Position numbers and translations under genes: made by a program. The notes under the pieces are model-generated. The model saw only the letters and a program-made list of their open reading frames with translations, searched no databases and was not told where the DNA came from. From Planctomycetota bacterium (lineage in GTDB: Bacteria > Planctomycetota > Phycisphaerae > Phycisphaerales > UBA1924), in NCBI GenBank assembly GCA_018242625.1, contig JAFEBO010000008.1, positions 434,001 to 498,000 on the forward strand: a DNA stretch of 64,000 bases, in the 5' to 3' direction. Positions 8,539-16,186 of the stretch are shown here, piece by piece. Positions within the stretch are counted from its first letter, which is position 1. Each line of letters begins with the position of its first letter.

Positions 8539-10011
8539 CTAATCCAGGGGAAGTCCTTTGGATTTCCAGAGCCGCATGAGCTGATCGAGCGAGGTGGGTT
8601 CGACCCGCACGCCGCCGGGGAGATCGGCGAAGATTAGATCCCCGTTCTCGCGCAGCGTCGCTACCTGTGAGGCCGCGCCGTCCCCGGTCTTGGTCGTGAT
8701 GCGGTAGATCTTGGGCTTGTCCGCGGGCTGCTCGACGGACTCCCGGCGGATCTCGATCAGATCACTCTCCGACGAATAGATCTGGAATCCGAAGTCGGCG
8801 GTCAGACGAGAATTGACCAGCATGCGCTGCAGCAGAAACGCCTCGACTCTGGAGAGATAGGCGATCTCAGGCACGATCAGCTTGTTGCTCTTCTCGTCCT
8901 TCCGCACCGTGATCTGGTTTCCCGTGCGGCTCCCGAGCTCCTGGCTCGTGCGGTCGGACTTGCCCTGGCGCACCCGCGTGCTGAGAGTCCAAGTTTCCTC
9001 CTTGCGGTCGAGTGTCTGAAAAAAGATGCCCGTTGAGTCCGTGAGGATGTCGCCGGTTTCTCCCAGGATTCCGCGGAAATCGACCTGTACCAGGATGCCC
9101 TCGTCCAGGTCCGCACCCTTGAACGACTTGGGATCTCGCGCAGGATCGATCTGGCCCCGCTTGCCGATCGACGTGCGGATGCGCCGATATCCGATCTCTT
9201 TCGCATCCGCATCAGCCCCGGTGCTCGAGGGGATGTACATCCGCCACCACGTTTCCTTCGCCTGCTGGGCGGCCGAAACCAGGGCCGGTCCGTCGAGACC
9301 CTTCAGGAACTTGTCGCCCGCATCGAGCAGCGCCCGCTTGGCGCTCTCCACGCTCCCGGCATCCGCAAACTGCGCAGTCGCGATCATCGCCTCGATCTCG
9401 GGCTTCACCTTCTCATAATCGCCCTCGGCACAGCTCACCTCGAACACACCAAACCGTCCCGGCGCGAGCTTGATGAAGGTCACGCCGAACACCAGCCGCG
9501 GCCGGCCCGCGGTCTTTGGATCATCCGACTTTGGCCCGAGCACATAGAAGCGCTCCGCGGGGAGCGAACCGATGACGAGGTTCTGCGACCTCTCAAGCAG
9601 CTGCGCGCCCGTCGGACCGATGTCTCCCACCCCGATCGCCTCGGCACCCAGTTGAGAGCGGAGATTGGCGTCCGCGACCTGCTGAATCGTCAATTTGAGA
9701 TCGCTGCTCTCAAGGATGCGGGCTCCGGACATCCACTTGTTGTCCGCGCCGGTGACCTTGAGTGCCGACTGGTTGGCAATCGCCGTCGATGTGGCGTTCG
9801 CCCCGTTGGGCAGGTAGAGGGAGAGGCCCATGCTGTCAACGCGCAGCGGCTTCTCGTTGAACCGAACCGCGCCCGCCGTCGGCGCGGCGGCTTTCGTCGG
9901 GGTGGCGGCAGGGGCCGGTTTCGTCGCCTTGGGAGCCTGGGACAGGGCTCTTCCGCAAAAACACAGAGCCGCCAATGCGGCCGCGAGGATCCATCCTCGG
10001 AAAAGCTTCAT
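8539..10011 (-). CDS. Secreted protein of unknown function
   Basis: A 490-residue protein with a clear signal peptide (MKLFRGWILAAALAALCFCGRALS) followed by an Ala/Pro/Thr linker to about residue 50. The remainder is a globular mix of beta-rich and charged segments with no motif that I recognise. The ATG has a good Shine-Dalgarno (AGGAGT, eight bases upstream). It is divergent from rpsJ and is likely transcribed alone. It is presumably periplasmic or cell-surface. The sequence offers no enzymatic clue, and I leave function open. Confidence 0.75.
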   Translation of the reverse strand: MKLFRGWILAAALAALCFCGRALSQAPKATKPAPAATPTKAAAPTAGAVRFNEKPLRVDSMGLSLYLPNGANATSTAIANQSALKVTGADNKWMSGARILESSDLKLTIQQVADANLRSQLGAEAIGVGDIGPTGAQLLERSQNLVIGSLPAERFYVLGPKSDDPKTAGRPRLVFGVTFIKLAPGRFGVFEVSCAEGDYEKVKPEIEAMIATAQFADAGSVESAKRALLDAGDKFLKGLDGPALVSAAQQAKETWWRMYIPSSTGADADAKEIGYRRIRTSIGKRGQIDPARDPKSFKGADLDEGILVQVDFRGILGETGDILTDSTGIFFQTLDRKEETWTLSTRVRQGKSDRTSQELGSRTGNQITVRKDEKSNKLIVPEIAYLSRVEAFLLQRMLVNSRLTADFGFQIYSSESDLIEIRRESVEQPADKPKIYRITTKTGDGAASQVATLRENGDLIFADLPGGVRVEPTSLDQLMRLWKSKGLPLD

Positions 10012-10200
10012 AAATCACTCCTGATCGCCTGCAGTCTTGGGTTCGGGATGAATGCTCCCCAAGGCTACATCGGCAAAACCGGCCGAAACAGTGCCATCCG
10101 CCACCCGAAAGCCCGTCCGGCGCAATGTTCCAGTGCTTCGCCCCGGGGGAGTTTCGTCAGACCGAGGGGGAAGTTCCATCAAACTGGGTCAAGACACCCG

Positions 10201-10228
10201 TTGACCCGCTCCGGGGGTGGGCTATCCT
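10201..10228 (+). promoter_or_regulatory. Sigma-70-type promoter for rpsJ
   Basis: TTGACC at 10201-10206, a 16-base spacer and TATCCT at 10223-10228 form one of the best housekeeping promoters in the window. Transcription would begin near 10235, leaving a 5' leader of about 124 bases before the rpsJ ATG. Confidence 0.6.
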
Positions 10229-10358
10229 TCCCGGCTACGCACCAGCCGGATCATCTGCCGCGGGAGCTGCGAGTCTTCGCCACTCCCCGGGATTCCTGCC
10301 CGCGTGGTGTGTCCGAGATTGTGCATCACCCTGATCTTTGAAACGGAGCGATTCCTCG

Positions 10359-10667
10359 ATGACCGGCGGCAAGATTCGAATTCGGATGGAGGCCTACGAC
10401 CATATCGCCCTCGATGCTTCCGCCAAGGAAATCGTCGAGCACGCCAAGCGCACCAACGCGAAGGTTGCCGGCCCCGTGCCGCTGCCGACCCGCATCGAGC
10501 GCTACACCGTTCTGCGTTCGCCCTTCATCAATAAGAAGAGCCGCGAGCAGTTCGAGATCCGCACGCACAAGCGCATCATCGACATCATCGAGCCCAACGC
10601 CCGCACGGTCGAAGCTCTCAACCGACTTGTTGTTCCCGCCGGCGTGTTCATCAAGATCAAGGCATGA
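10359..10667 (+). CDS. rpsJ: Ribosomal protein S10
   Basis: S10 of the 30S head, also the NusE antitermination factor. This 102-residue protein starts at ATG 10359 with the typical [11 protein letters not shown] opening. The [12 protein letters not shown] segment and GVFIKIKA end are conserved. A GGAG Shine-Dalgarno lies upstream, and the longer reading from 10338 adds seven non-conserved residues. It opens the S10 operon, but unusually a strong intrinsic terminator follows eight bases after its stop, so it may be expressed in excess of the genes behind it. Confidence 0.98.
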   Translation: MTGGKIRIRMEAYDHIALDASAKEIVEHAKRTNAKVAGPVPLPTRIERYTVLRSPFINKKSREQFEIRTHKRIIDIIEPNARTVEALNRLVVPAGVFIKIKA

Positions 10668-10675
10668 TTTTCACG

Positions 10676-10698
10676 GGGCCTGTTTTCAGGCCCTTTTT
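10676..10698 (+). terminator. Intrinsic terminator or attenuator between rpsJ and rplC
   Basis: A perfect 7-bp stem GGGCCTG/CAGGCCC with a TTTT loop is followed directly by TTTTT. It is a textbook rho-independent terminator sitting inside what is normally one S10 operon. Either it is partial, setting S10 levels, or rplC has its own promoter in the remaining 90 bases. Confidence 0.85.
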
Positions 10699-10789
10699 CG
10701 TTGGTTCAAGGTCGAGTTCGAAAATCGCGGCGTGATGCTCCCCTATGGAGGAGCCTCTCAAACAAAGCCGCCAGCAAGGAAAGGTCTCC

Positions 10790-11479
10790 ATGGCACTCTC
10801 ACTTCTCGGTCGCAAAGTCGGCATGACCCGCGTTTTCAACGACGCCGGCGTCAACGTTCCCGTCACGGTTCTGCAGCTCGGGCCGTGCGTCGTGACCCAG
10901 GTTCGCACTCCCGACAAGGACGGCTACTCCGCTGTTCAGATCGGCTTTGAGGAAATCAAGCCGCGCCGTTCGACGATCCCCGTCATCGGCCACGACGCCA
11001 AGGCCGGCGTGGGCCCGCAGCGCGTTCACCGTGAATTCCGTATCGAAGCCAAGGACGCGGCCAATTACACCCCCGGCCAGCAGCTCACCGTGAAGGACCT
11101 CGCGGGCAACCTGTTCGTGGACGTGGTCGGCACCAGCAAAGGCAAAGGCTTCCAGGGCACGATGAAGCGCTGGAACTTCAAGGGTCAGTACGCCTCGCAC
11201 GGTACCGAACGCAAGCACCGCTCGCCCGGTTCGATCGGCTCTCTCTGCTCCAACCGCGGCTTCGGCGGCGGCCTGGCCAAGGGCAAGAAGATGGCTGGTC
11301 ACATGGGCGCCGTTCGGGTCACCTGCCGGTCGCTCGATGTCGTCCGGATCGATGAAAACAACAATTTGATGCTTGTGAAAGGCTCGGTTCCGGGCGCCAA
11401 CACGGGCATTATCGAAGTCCGCCCGGCGGTCCGGCTCTATCGCGGCAAGGCCAAGAAGGTCGCCGAAGCGAAGAAGTAA
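10790..11479 (+). CDS. rplC: Ribosomal protein L3
   Basis: L3 is an early-assembly 50S protein near the peptidyl-transferase centre. The 229-residue protein begins MALSLLGRKVGMTRVF at ATG 10790, behind a purine-rich Shine-Dalgarno (AGGAAAGG). The conserved central loop GKGFQGTMKRWNFKG and the RKHRSPGSIG segment are present. The in-frame ATG at 10745 would add a non-conserved leader. It is separated from rpsJ by a terminator and from rplD by a 402-base structured gap. Confidence 0.98.
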   Translation: MALSLLGRKVGMTRVFNDAGVNVPVTVLQLGPCVVTQVRTPDKDGYSAVQIGFEEIKPRRSTIPVIGHDAKAGVGPQRVHREFRIEAKDAANYTPGQQLTVKDLAGNLFVDVVGTSKGKGFQGTMKRWNFKGQYASHGTERKHRSPGSIGSLCSNRGFGGGLAKGKKMAGHMGAVRVTCRSLDVVRIDENNNLMLVKGSVPGANTGIIEVRPAVRLYRGKAKKVAEAKK

Positions 11480-11510
11480 GCCGATTCGGGCTCGGGAAGG
11501 GTCTTTGGGC

Positions 11511-11539
11511 TTGTCCCGGGGTCGGGATGGGGCAATAAT
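11511..11539 (+). promoter_or_regulatory. Likely internal promoter upstream of rplD
   Basis: TTGTCC at 11511-11516, a 17-base spacer and AATAAT at 11534-11539 match sigma-70 elements at four and five of six positions. Transcription would start near 11546 and give an rplD mRNA with a leader of about 335 bases. Confidence 0.45.
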
Positions 11540-11545
11540 CACGAC

Positions 11546-11881
11546 CCCGAACAGAGCAGCCGTTGCTGCCCACGCGGGGAAGTGTTCGAAAGTCGCCGCC
11601 GGTCTCTCCAAGGCAGAGGTCGGCGTGCTCGGAAGGTCGGGAGGTGCAACGCACCCGACGAAACCGCCGAGCGACGACAAATGAAGGGCTTTGGGGTTTT
11701 TCCCCGCGGGGTTCGCAGCCCCAAGCCCGGACGGCCGAGTCGATTCCGAGCCGACCCCACTCACGAAAGTGAGCTCCCTTGGAGGGAAATGGAGGCGGAC
11801 GGATAGGCGAGTAAGTGCCGGCAGCCGCGATGCTCGGTCGAGCACGCGGAACCGGTGAGGCGTCAGGACGAGAAAAGACAG
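11546..11881 (+). ncRNA. Candidate structured 5' leader of the rplD operon
   Basis: No plausible gene occupies 11480-11881, but hairpins are dense. They include CGCC..GGCG with an inner CTCT/AGAG (11597-11625), GTCG-GGTGC-aac-GCACC-CGAC (11636-11659), GGGG-ttttt-CCCC (11693-11705), GGGG..CCCC (11708-11722), CTCAC-GAAA-GTGAG (11760-11773), CTCC-ctt-GGAG (11774-11784) and CCGCG-a-TGCTC-ggtc-GAGCA-CGCGG nested in CCGG/CCGG (11818-11855). The next gene encodes L4, the autoregulator of the S10 operon in E. coli. A regulatory leader or a small RNA is my inference; no known RNA family is recognised. Confidence 0.5.
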
Positions 11882-12613
11882 ATGGATGTCACCGTCTACA
11901 ACATGCAGGGTCAGTCGGTCGGAAAACTGACCATCGACGAGAAAGCTCTCGGCGGAGAAATCAACGCAGGCCTGATCAAACAGGCCTACGTGCGATATCA
12001 CTCCAATCTCCGGCAGGGCTCCGCCCGCACGAAGAACCGCCACGAAGTCGAGGGTTCGACCCGGAAGCTTTACAAGCAGAAGGGCACCGGCAACGCCCGT
12101 CACGGCGACAAGAAGGCCAACATCTTCAAGGGTGGCGGCCACGGCCACTCAAAGAAGAAGACCCGCGAGGACTTCCGCCTCGATATGCCAAAGAAGATGC
12201 GGCGCAAGGCCAACCGCAACGCGCTGCTCGCCAAGCTCATCGACAACGAGGTCAAGGTCGTCGACTCCATCAACATGAAGGAGCCCAGGACCAAGGACTT
12301 CACCGCCTTCCTCGAGGCCATCAAGGTTGATTCTTCGGCTCTTGTCGCTCTCGGTGGCAAGCCTTCGGACAGCCTCAACGCCCGCCTTTCCGCCCGCAAC
12401 ATCGACGGCGTTTCGCTGGTGCATCCCACCGACATCAACGCCTTCAACCTTCTCAATCACCGCTACCTCGTCATCGCCAAGGGCGAGCTCGAGTCGTGGC
12501 TCTCCGGACCCTGGTCGCAGACCGGCAAGGACGCCAAGCTGGAGCCCAAGGGTGCCGCCGCCGCTGAGCCCAAGCCCTCCAAGCCCGCCAAGAAGACGAA
12601 GGAGGCCAAGTAA
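11882..12613 (+). CDS. rplD: Ribosomal protein L4
   Basis: L4 lines the 50S exit tunnel and in enterobacteria also represses the S10 operon. This 243-residue protein starts at ATG 11882 (MDVTVYNMQGQSVG). It carries the conserved tunnel loop around TRKLYKQKGTGNARHGDKKANIFKG (split here across residues 60-90), followed by a lysine-rich C-terminal tail. A GTG nine codons upstream is less likely. The stop overlaps the rplW start (TAATG). Its long upstream region is unusual, since rplC and rplD are normally adjacent. Confidence 0.97.
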   Translation: MDVTVYNMQGQSVGKLTIDEKALGGEINAGLIKQAYVRYHSNLRQGSARTKNRHEVEGSTRKLYKQKGTGNARHGDKKANIFKGGGHGHSKKKTREDFRLDMPKKMRRKANRNALLAKLIDNEVKVVDSINMKEPRTKDFTAFLEAIKVDSSALVALGGKPSDSLNARLSARNIDGVSLVHPTDINAFNLLNHRYLVIAKGELESWLSGPWSQTGKDAKLEPKGAAAAEPKPSKPAKKTKEAK

Positions 12614-12903
12614 TGCCAGCCAACGTCGCACCTCACCACGTCATCAGGAAGCCCCTCGTCACCGAGAAGGGCACCTTCGCGATGAACGAACTCACCAAGT
12701 ACACCTTCCTTGTCGATGCCCGCGCGACCAAGACTGAAATCAAGGACGCCGTGCAGTCGCTCTACAAGGTCGATGTCGTCGGCGTGAACACCGTGACGAG
12801 CAAGGGCAAGTTCAAGGCCACCCGTTTCGGAGTCCGCGTCGAGCCCACCACCAAGAAAGCCATCGTGACCCTCAAGCAGGGCCAGACGATCGAACTCTTC
12901 TGA
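12613..12903 (+). CDS. rplW: Ribosomal protein L23
   Basis: L23 sits at the polypeptide exit and docks trigger factor and SRP. The 96-residue protein has the typical IRKPLVTEKG start, YTFLVDARATK core and NTVTSKGKFKATRFG loop. It starts on the A shared with the rplD stop codon, so translation is coupled. Length is normal. It is followed by rplB after 24 bases. Confidence 0.97.
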   Translation: MPANVAPHHVIRKPLVTEKGTFAMNELTKYTFLVDARATKTEIKDAVQSLYKVDVVGVNTVTSKGKFKATRFGVRVEPTTKKAIVTLKQGQTIELF

Positions 12904-12927
12904 TCCCGACCGCGAGAGGAATCATCC

Positions 12928-13785
12928 ATGCCCATCCGCATCTACAACAAGACCAGCGCCGGACGACGCTTCGCCTCGGTCAACATGCACGCCGAGGTCA
13001 CCAAGAAGAACCCCGAGAAGTCGCTGCTCGCTCCCATCAAGAAGTCGGGCGGCCGCAACAACCAGGGTGTAATCACGTCCCGCGGTATCGGTGGCGGCGC
13101 CAAGAAGAACTACCGCCTGATCGATTTCAAGCGCAAGGACCGGCACAACATCGACGGCAAGATCATCGGCGTCGAGTACGACCCCAACCGCTCCTGCCAC
13201 ATCGCCCTCGTTCAGTACAGCGACGGCGTCAAGCGCTACATCCCCGCTCCGGGCGGAATCAAAGACGGCCAGGTCATCCAGACCTCGATTGATGCGGCGA
13301 TCGAGCCCTCGATCGGCAACGCGATGCCCCTCGCCTTCATACCGACCGGCCTCGAAGTCCACTGCGTCGAACTGATTCCCGGTCGCGGCGCCCAGATGTG
13401 CCGCAGCGCCGGCACGTTCGCGCGTCTGTCGAACAAAGAAGGCGCGTACGCCACGCTCGTTCTGCCCTCGGGCGAAGTCCGTCGCGTGCCCCTCACCTGC
13501 ATGGCGACCATCGGCGCGATCGGCAACCCCGACCATCGCCTGCGTCGCCTGGGCAAAGCGGGTCTGACACGCCTTCTGGGCCGTCGCCCGATCACCCGCG
13601 GTATCGCCAAGAGCCACCATGCCCACCCACTGGGCGGTGGCTCTGGTCGTTCCAAGGGCAACCGTCCCCCGTGCGGCCCGACCGGCGTCCTTGCCAAGGG
13701 CGGTCCGACGCGCAACAAGAAGAAGCACTCCACCAAGCTCATCATCCGCCGCCGCGTCAGCACGCGTTACGGCCAGCTCAAGTAA
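12928..13785 (+). CDS. rplB: Ribosomal protein L2
   Basis: L2 is a core 50S protein close to the peptidyl-transferase centre. The 285-residue protein has the N-terminal basic extension, the RNA-binding core (YDPNRSCHIALVQYSDG), and the conserved C-terminal HAHPLGGGSGRSKGN loop with the functionally important histidine. A Shine-Dalgarno (GAGAGGAA) precedes the ATG. It lies in standard S10-operon order between rplW and rpsS. Confidence 0.98.
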   Translation: MPIRIYNKTSAGRRFASVNMHAEVTKKNPEKSLLAPIKKSGGRNNQGVITSRGIGGGAKKNYRLIDFKRKDRHNIDGKIIGVEYDPNRSCHIALVQYSDGVKRYIPAPGGIKDGQVIQTSIDAAIEPSIGNAMPLAFIPTGLEVHCVELIPGRGAQMCRSAGTFARLSNKEGAYATLVLPSGEVRRVPLTCMATIGAIGNPDHRLRRLGKAGLTRLLGRRPITRGIAKSHHAHPLGGGSGRSKGNRPPCGPTGVLAKGGPTRNKKKHSTKLIIRRRVSTRYGQLK

Positions 13786-13824
13786 TTCAGAGATACAGAA
13801 CACGCTACCTGAGGAAACGAGAAC

Positions 13825-14130
13825 ATGGGTCGCAGCCTGAAAAAAGGTCCGTACGTCGACGAGAAGATCTACCGCAAGGTCGAGAATCTCAACGCCAACC
13901 GGAAGAAAGAGCCCATCAAGACCTGGGCCCGCCGCTGCACGATCGTCCCGGAGTTCGTCGGCCACACCTTCAAGGTGCACAACGGCCGCATCTTCATGGA
14001 CGTCTTCGTGACCGAGGACATGGTCGGCCACAAGCTCGGCGAGTTCAGCAACACCCGCACGTTCCGCGGCCATACGAACAAGAAGGAAGGCGTCGAGGGT
14101 GGCGATGCCGGGGCTCCGTCCAAGGGCTGA
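13825..14130 (+). CDS. rpsS: Ribosomal protein S19
   Basis: S19 of the 30S head, contacting helix 38 of 23S rRNA. This 101-residue protein starts [14 protein letters not shown] and contains the conserved [22 protein letters not shown] and [15 protein letters not shown] segments in order, with a slightly longer acidic C-terminus ([14 protein letters not shown]) than usual. It has a good upstream purine tract. It precedes the unusual L22 gene by 40 bases. Confidence 0.98.
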   Translation: MGRSLKKGPYVDEKIYRKVENLNANRKKEPIKTWARRCTIVPEFVGHTFKVHNGRIFMDVFVTEDMVGHKLGEFSNTRTFRGHTNKKEGVEGGDAGAPSKG

Positions 14131-14157
14131 TGCCGATCTCGACTGACAGGATCGCTC

Positions 14158-14162
14158 GGAGG
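14158..14162 (+). promoter_or_regulatory. Shine-Dalgarno deciding the rplV start
   Basis: GGAGG lies eight bases before GTG 14171. It shows that translation of the L22 gene begins at this GTG and includes the extra N-terminal helix-turn-helix domain, rather than starting at the L22 core. Confidence 0.75.
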
Positions 14163-14170
14163 TTTTTCAC

Positions 14171-14716
14171 GTGAGAATCAGAGCCGACAAAATCAAGAAA
14201 CTCGCCGGGACCCGCAAGGTCACCCGCGATCAGCTCGCCCAGGCCATCGAACGCGACGGCCTCAAGGGCGAGACCGCTCGCTCGGCCATCAACAACTGGC
14301 TGCGCGGGCGCAACCACCCCCGCGCTCGCAAGGGCGATATCGACCGCATCGCCGGCGCACTGGGTGTGGCCAGCAAGGACATCGCCAAGTTCACCAGCGA
14401 AGTCCGCTTCCACCGCGGCTCCCCCCGCAAGGCCGACCTCCTGGTCGACCTCGTCCGCGGCAAGCCCGTCGACGAAGCCCTCAACCTGCTCACCTTCAGC
14501 ACCAAGCGCGCCGCGCTCAACGTCAAGAAGTGCCTCGCCGCGGCCATCGCGGACGCGGAGCAGAACGAGGCCGACGTGACCAACCTCATCGTTTCCGAAG
14601 CCCGCATCGACGATGCCCCCCGCATCAAGCGTTTCAATCAGAAGGACCGCGGCCGGGCTCACCAGATTCTCAAGCGGCTCACGCACATCACCGTCAGCGT
14701 TCAGGAGCGCGCGTAA
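14171..14716 (+). CDS. rplV: Ribosomal protein L22 with N-terminal helix-turn-helix domain
   Basis: This 181-residue protein is about 70 residues longer than normal L22 (around 110). Residues 72-181 are a good L22: RGSPRKADLLVDLVRGK, ALNLLTFSTKRAA, and the DRGRAHQILKRLTHITV end that extends into the exit tunnel. Residues 13-68 read as an XRE/Cro-type helix-turn-helix: KVTRDQLAQAIE, then ARSAINNWLRGR, then KGDIDRIAGALGV. The GTG start has GGAGG eight bases upstream, so the extension is translated. No internal ATG precedes the L22 core. Gene order is standard (rpsS-rplV-rpsC). The added domain could bind rRNA or DNA, or contact other ribosomal proteins; this is inference. Confidence 0.93.
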   Translation: MRIRADKIKKLAGTRKVTRDQLAQAIERDGLKGETARSAINNWLRGRNHPRARKGDIDRIAGALGVASKDIAKFTSEVRFHRGSPRKADLLVDLVRGKPVDEALNLLTFSTKRAALNVKKCLAAAIADAEQNEADVTNLIVSEARIDDAPRIKRFNQKDRGRAHQILKRLTHITVSVQERA

Positions 14717-14727
14717 GCGCATCACCC

Positions 14728-15429
14728 ATGGGACAAAAGACCCACCCATTCGGCCTCCGTCTCGGTGTCACCGAAGCTCACAAGAGCCGCTGGTATGCCC
14801 CCAAGGCCCTCTACGGCGAACTCCTGGTCGAAGACCAGAAGATCCGCAACTACCTGGATAAGCGCCTCAACCGCAAGCCCCCGTACGCCGCGGTCAGCGA
14901 TATCCACATCGAACGCACCCGCGAAGAACTCAAGGTCATCATCAAGACCGCCCGCCCGGGCCTGGTCATCGGCCCCAAGGGCGCCGAAGTCGAGCGCATG
15001 ACCGAAGAGCTTCAGTACATGACCGGCCGCAAGGTCGCGATCTCGATCCTCGAGATCCGCAATCCCGACCTCGAAGCCAAGCTCATCGCCGAGGCCGTTG
15101 CCGAGCAGCTCGTCAAGCGAGCATCGTTCCGCCGCGTCGTCAAGATGCGCTGCGATGCCGCGATGCAGGCCGGCGCCAAGGGCGTCCGCATTCAGATTTC
15201 CGGCCGCCTCGGCGGCGCCGAACTCAGCCGCGTCATGGCGATGCGTCTGGGTTCGCTTCCTCTCTCCACGCTCCAGGCCCACATCGACTACGGCACCGCC
15301 GAGGCGATGACGACCTACGGCGTGATCGGTGTGAAGTGCTGGGTCTACAAGGGCATGTACACGACGGAGCGCACGGAGGAAGAATCCGATGCCGCCGGCG
15401 GTCGCGCCCGCGCCCGCGGCCGTCGCTGA
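14728..15429 (+). CDS. rpsC: Ribosomal protein S3
   Basis: S3 helps form the mRNA entry tunnel of the 30S subunit. The 233-residue protein starts MGQKTHPFGLRLGV at ATG 14728, just 12 bases after rplV. It has the KH domain (IKTARPGLVIGPKGAEVERM) and the C-terminal GAKGVRIQISGRLGGAELSR region. The tail ends in an Ala/Arg-rich segment. The long in-frame upstream opening overlaps rplV and is not part of the gene. Confidence 0.97.
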   Translation: MGQKTHPFGLRLGVTEAHKSRWYAPKALYGELLVEDQKIRNYLDKRLNRKPPYAAVSDIHIERTREELKVIIKTARPGLVIGPKGAEVERMTEELQYMTGRKVAISILEIRNPDLEAKLIAEAVAEQLVKRASFRRVVKMRCDAAMQAGAKGVRIQISGRLGGAELSRVMAMRLGSLPLSTLQAHIDYGTAEAMTTYGVIGVKCWVYKGMYTTERTEEESDAAGGRARARGRR

Positions 15430-15490
15430 TCCGTTCTGGTTTTTCGTTTTTCGCTTTTCGATTCTCGCTTTTCGGTTTGGAGTCTCCCTC
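15430..15490 (+). repeat. Short TTTTCG repeat tract between rpsC and rplP
   Basis: The 61-base spacer contains several imperfect repeats of TTTTCG/ATTCTCG on a pyrimidine-rich background, unlike the GC-rich coding sequence on both sides. No gene is possible, and the function is unknown. It ends in GGAG, which may serve as the rplP ribosome-binding site. Confidence 0.5.
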
Positions 15491-15910
15491 ATGGCCTTGA
15501 TGCCCAAAAGAGTGAAGTACCGCAAGGAGCAGCGTCGCATCCGCGACCGCAAGGCGACCAAGGGCAACTACGTCGCGTACGGCGACTACGGCCTCCAGTC
15601 GCTCGACGGCGCGTGGCTCCCCGGCAACGTGATCGAGGCCGGACGCGTGGCGGCACAGCACTTCCTCAAGCGCGAGGGCAAGCTGTTCATCCGCGTCTTC
15701 CCGGACAAGCCGATCAGCAAGAAGCCGCTGGAAACCCGAATGGGTACCGGCAAGGCCGAAGTGGAATACTGGGCGGCCCGCATCAAGCCCGGCACGGTCC
15801 TCTTCGAGATCGCCGGCGTTCCCGAAGCGACCGCCAAGCTCGCGTTCGTCCGCGTCGCGATGAAGATGCCCGTCAAGACCCGCTTTGTCGGTCGCCGTAT
15901 CCGCGTGTAA
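15491..15910 (+). CDS. rplP: Ribosomal protein L16
   Basis: L16 of the 50S central protuberance, near the A site. The 139-residue protein starts MALMPKRVKYRKEQRRIRD at ATG 15491. It contains GDYGLQSLDGAWL, RVFPDKPISKKPLETRMG and KPGTVLFEIAGVPEATAKLA, all conserved. The GKAEVEYW segment matches the family's GKG-PEYW with Ala and Glu-Val replacing usual residues. The ORF start at 15389 overlaps rpsC and is rejected. Confidence 0.97.
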   Translation: MALMPKRVKYRKEQRRIRDRKATKGNYVAYGDYGLQSLDGAWLPGNVIEAGRVAAQHFLKREGKLFIRVFPDKPISKKPLETRMGTGKAEVEYWAARIKPGTVLFEIAGVPEATAKLAFVRVAMKMPVKTRFVGRRIRV

Positions 15911-15934
15911 GCAAGGAAGATTCTGGAGAAAGTC

Positions 15935-16147
15935 ATGAAGTCCGAGACCCTCGATGTGAAGAAATTCCAGGATCAGCAGCTCAAGGACGAGCTCGCCAGC
16001 CTTCAGAAGAAGCTGTTCGACCTGCGCTCGCAGACCGTGACCGAAAAGGTCAAGGACACGAGCCAGTTCAAGAAGACCCGGCGCAACATCGCCCGCATCA
16101 ACACCGAACTCCGCGCCCGCCAGCAGCGTGCGTCCGCAAAGAAGTAA
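15935..16147 (+). CDS. rpmC: Ribosomal protein L29
   Basis: L29 sits by the exit tunnel next to L23. The 70-residue protein is a two-helix bundle with the typical LKDELASLQKKLFDLRSQ and RRNIARINTELRARQ pieces. Size and position between rplP and rpsQ are standard. The ATG is preceded by a GGAG Shine-Dalgarno (TTCTGGAGAAAGTC). Confidence 0.95.
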   Translation: MKSETLDVKKFQDQQLKDELASLQKKLFDLRSQTVTEKVKDTSQFKKTRRNIARINTELRARQQRASAKK

Positions 16148-16186
16148 ACAGGCCGTACTCGAGCAGAATCGACCGGAAAAGACACC

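Noticed and set aside
11480..11881. RNase P, tmRNA or SRP RNA in the rplC-rplD gap
   Set aside because: ACAAATGA near 11678 recalls RNase P, but the other universally conserved RNase P blocks are missing. There is no tmRNA-like end or SRP GGAAGGAAGCAG loop.
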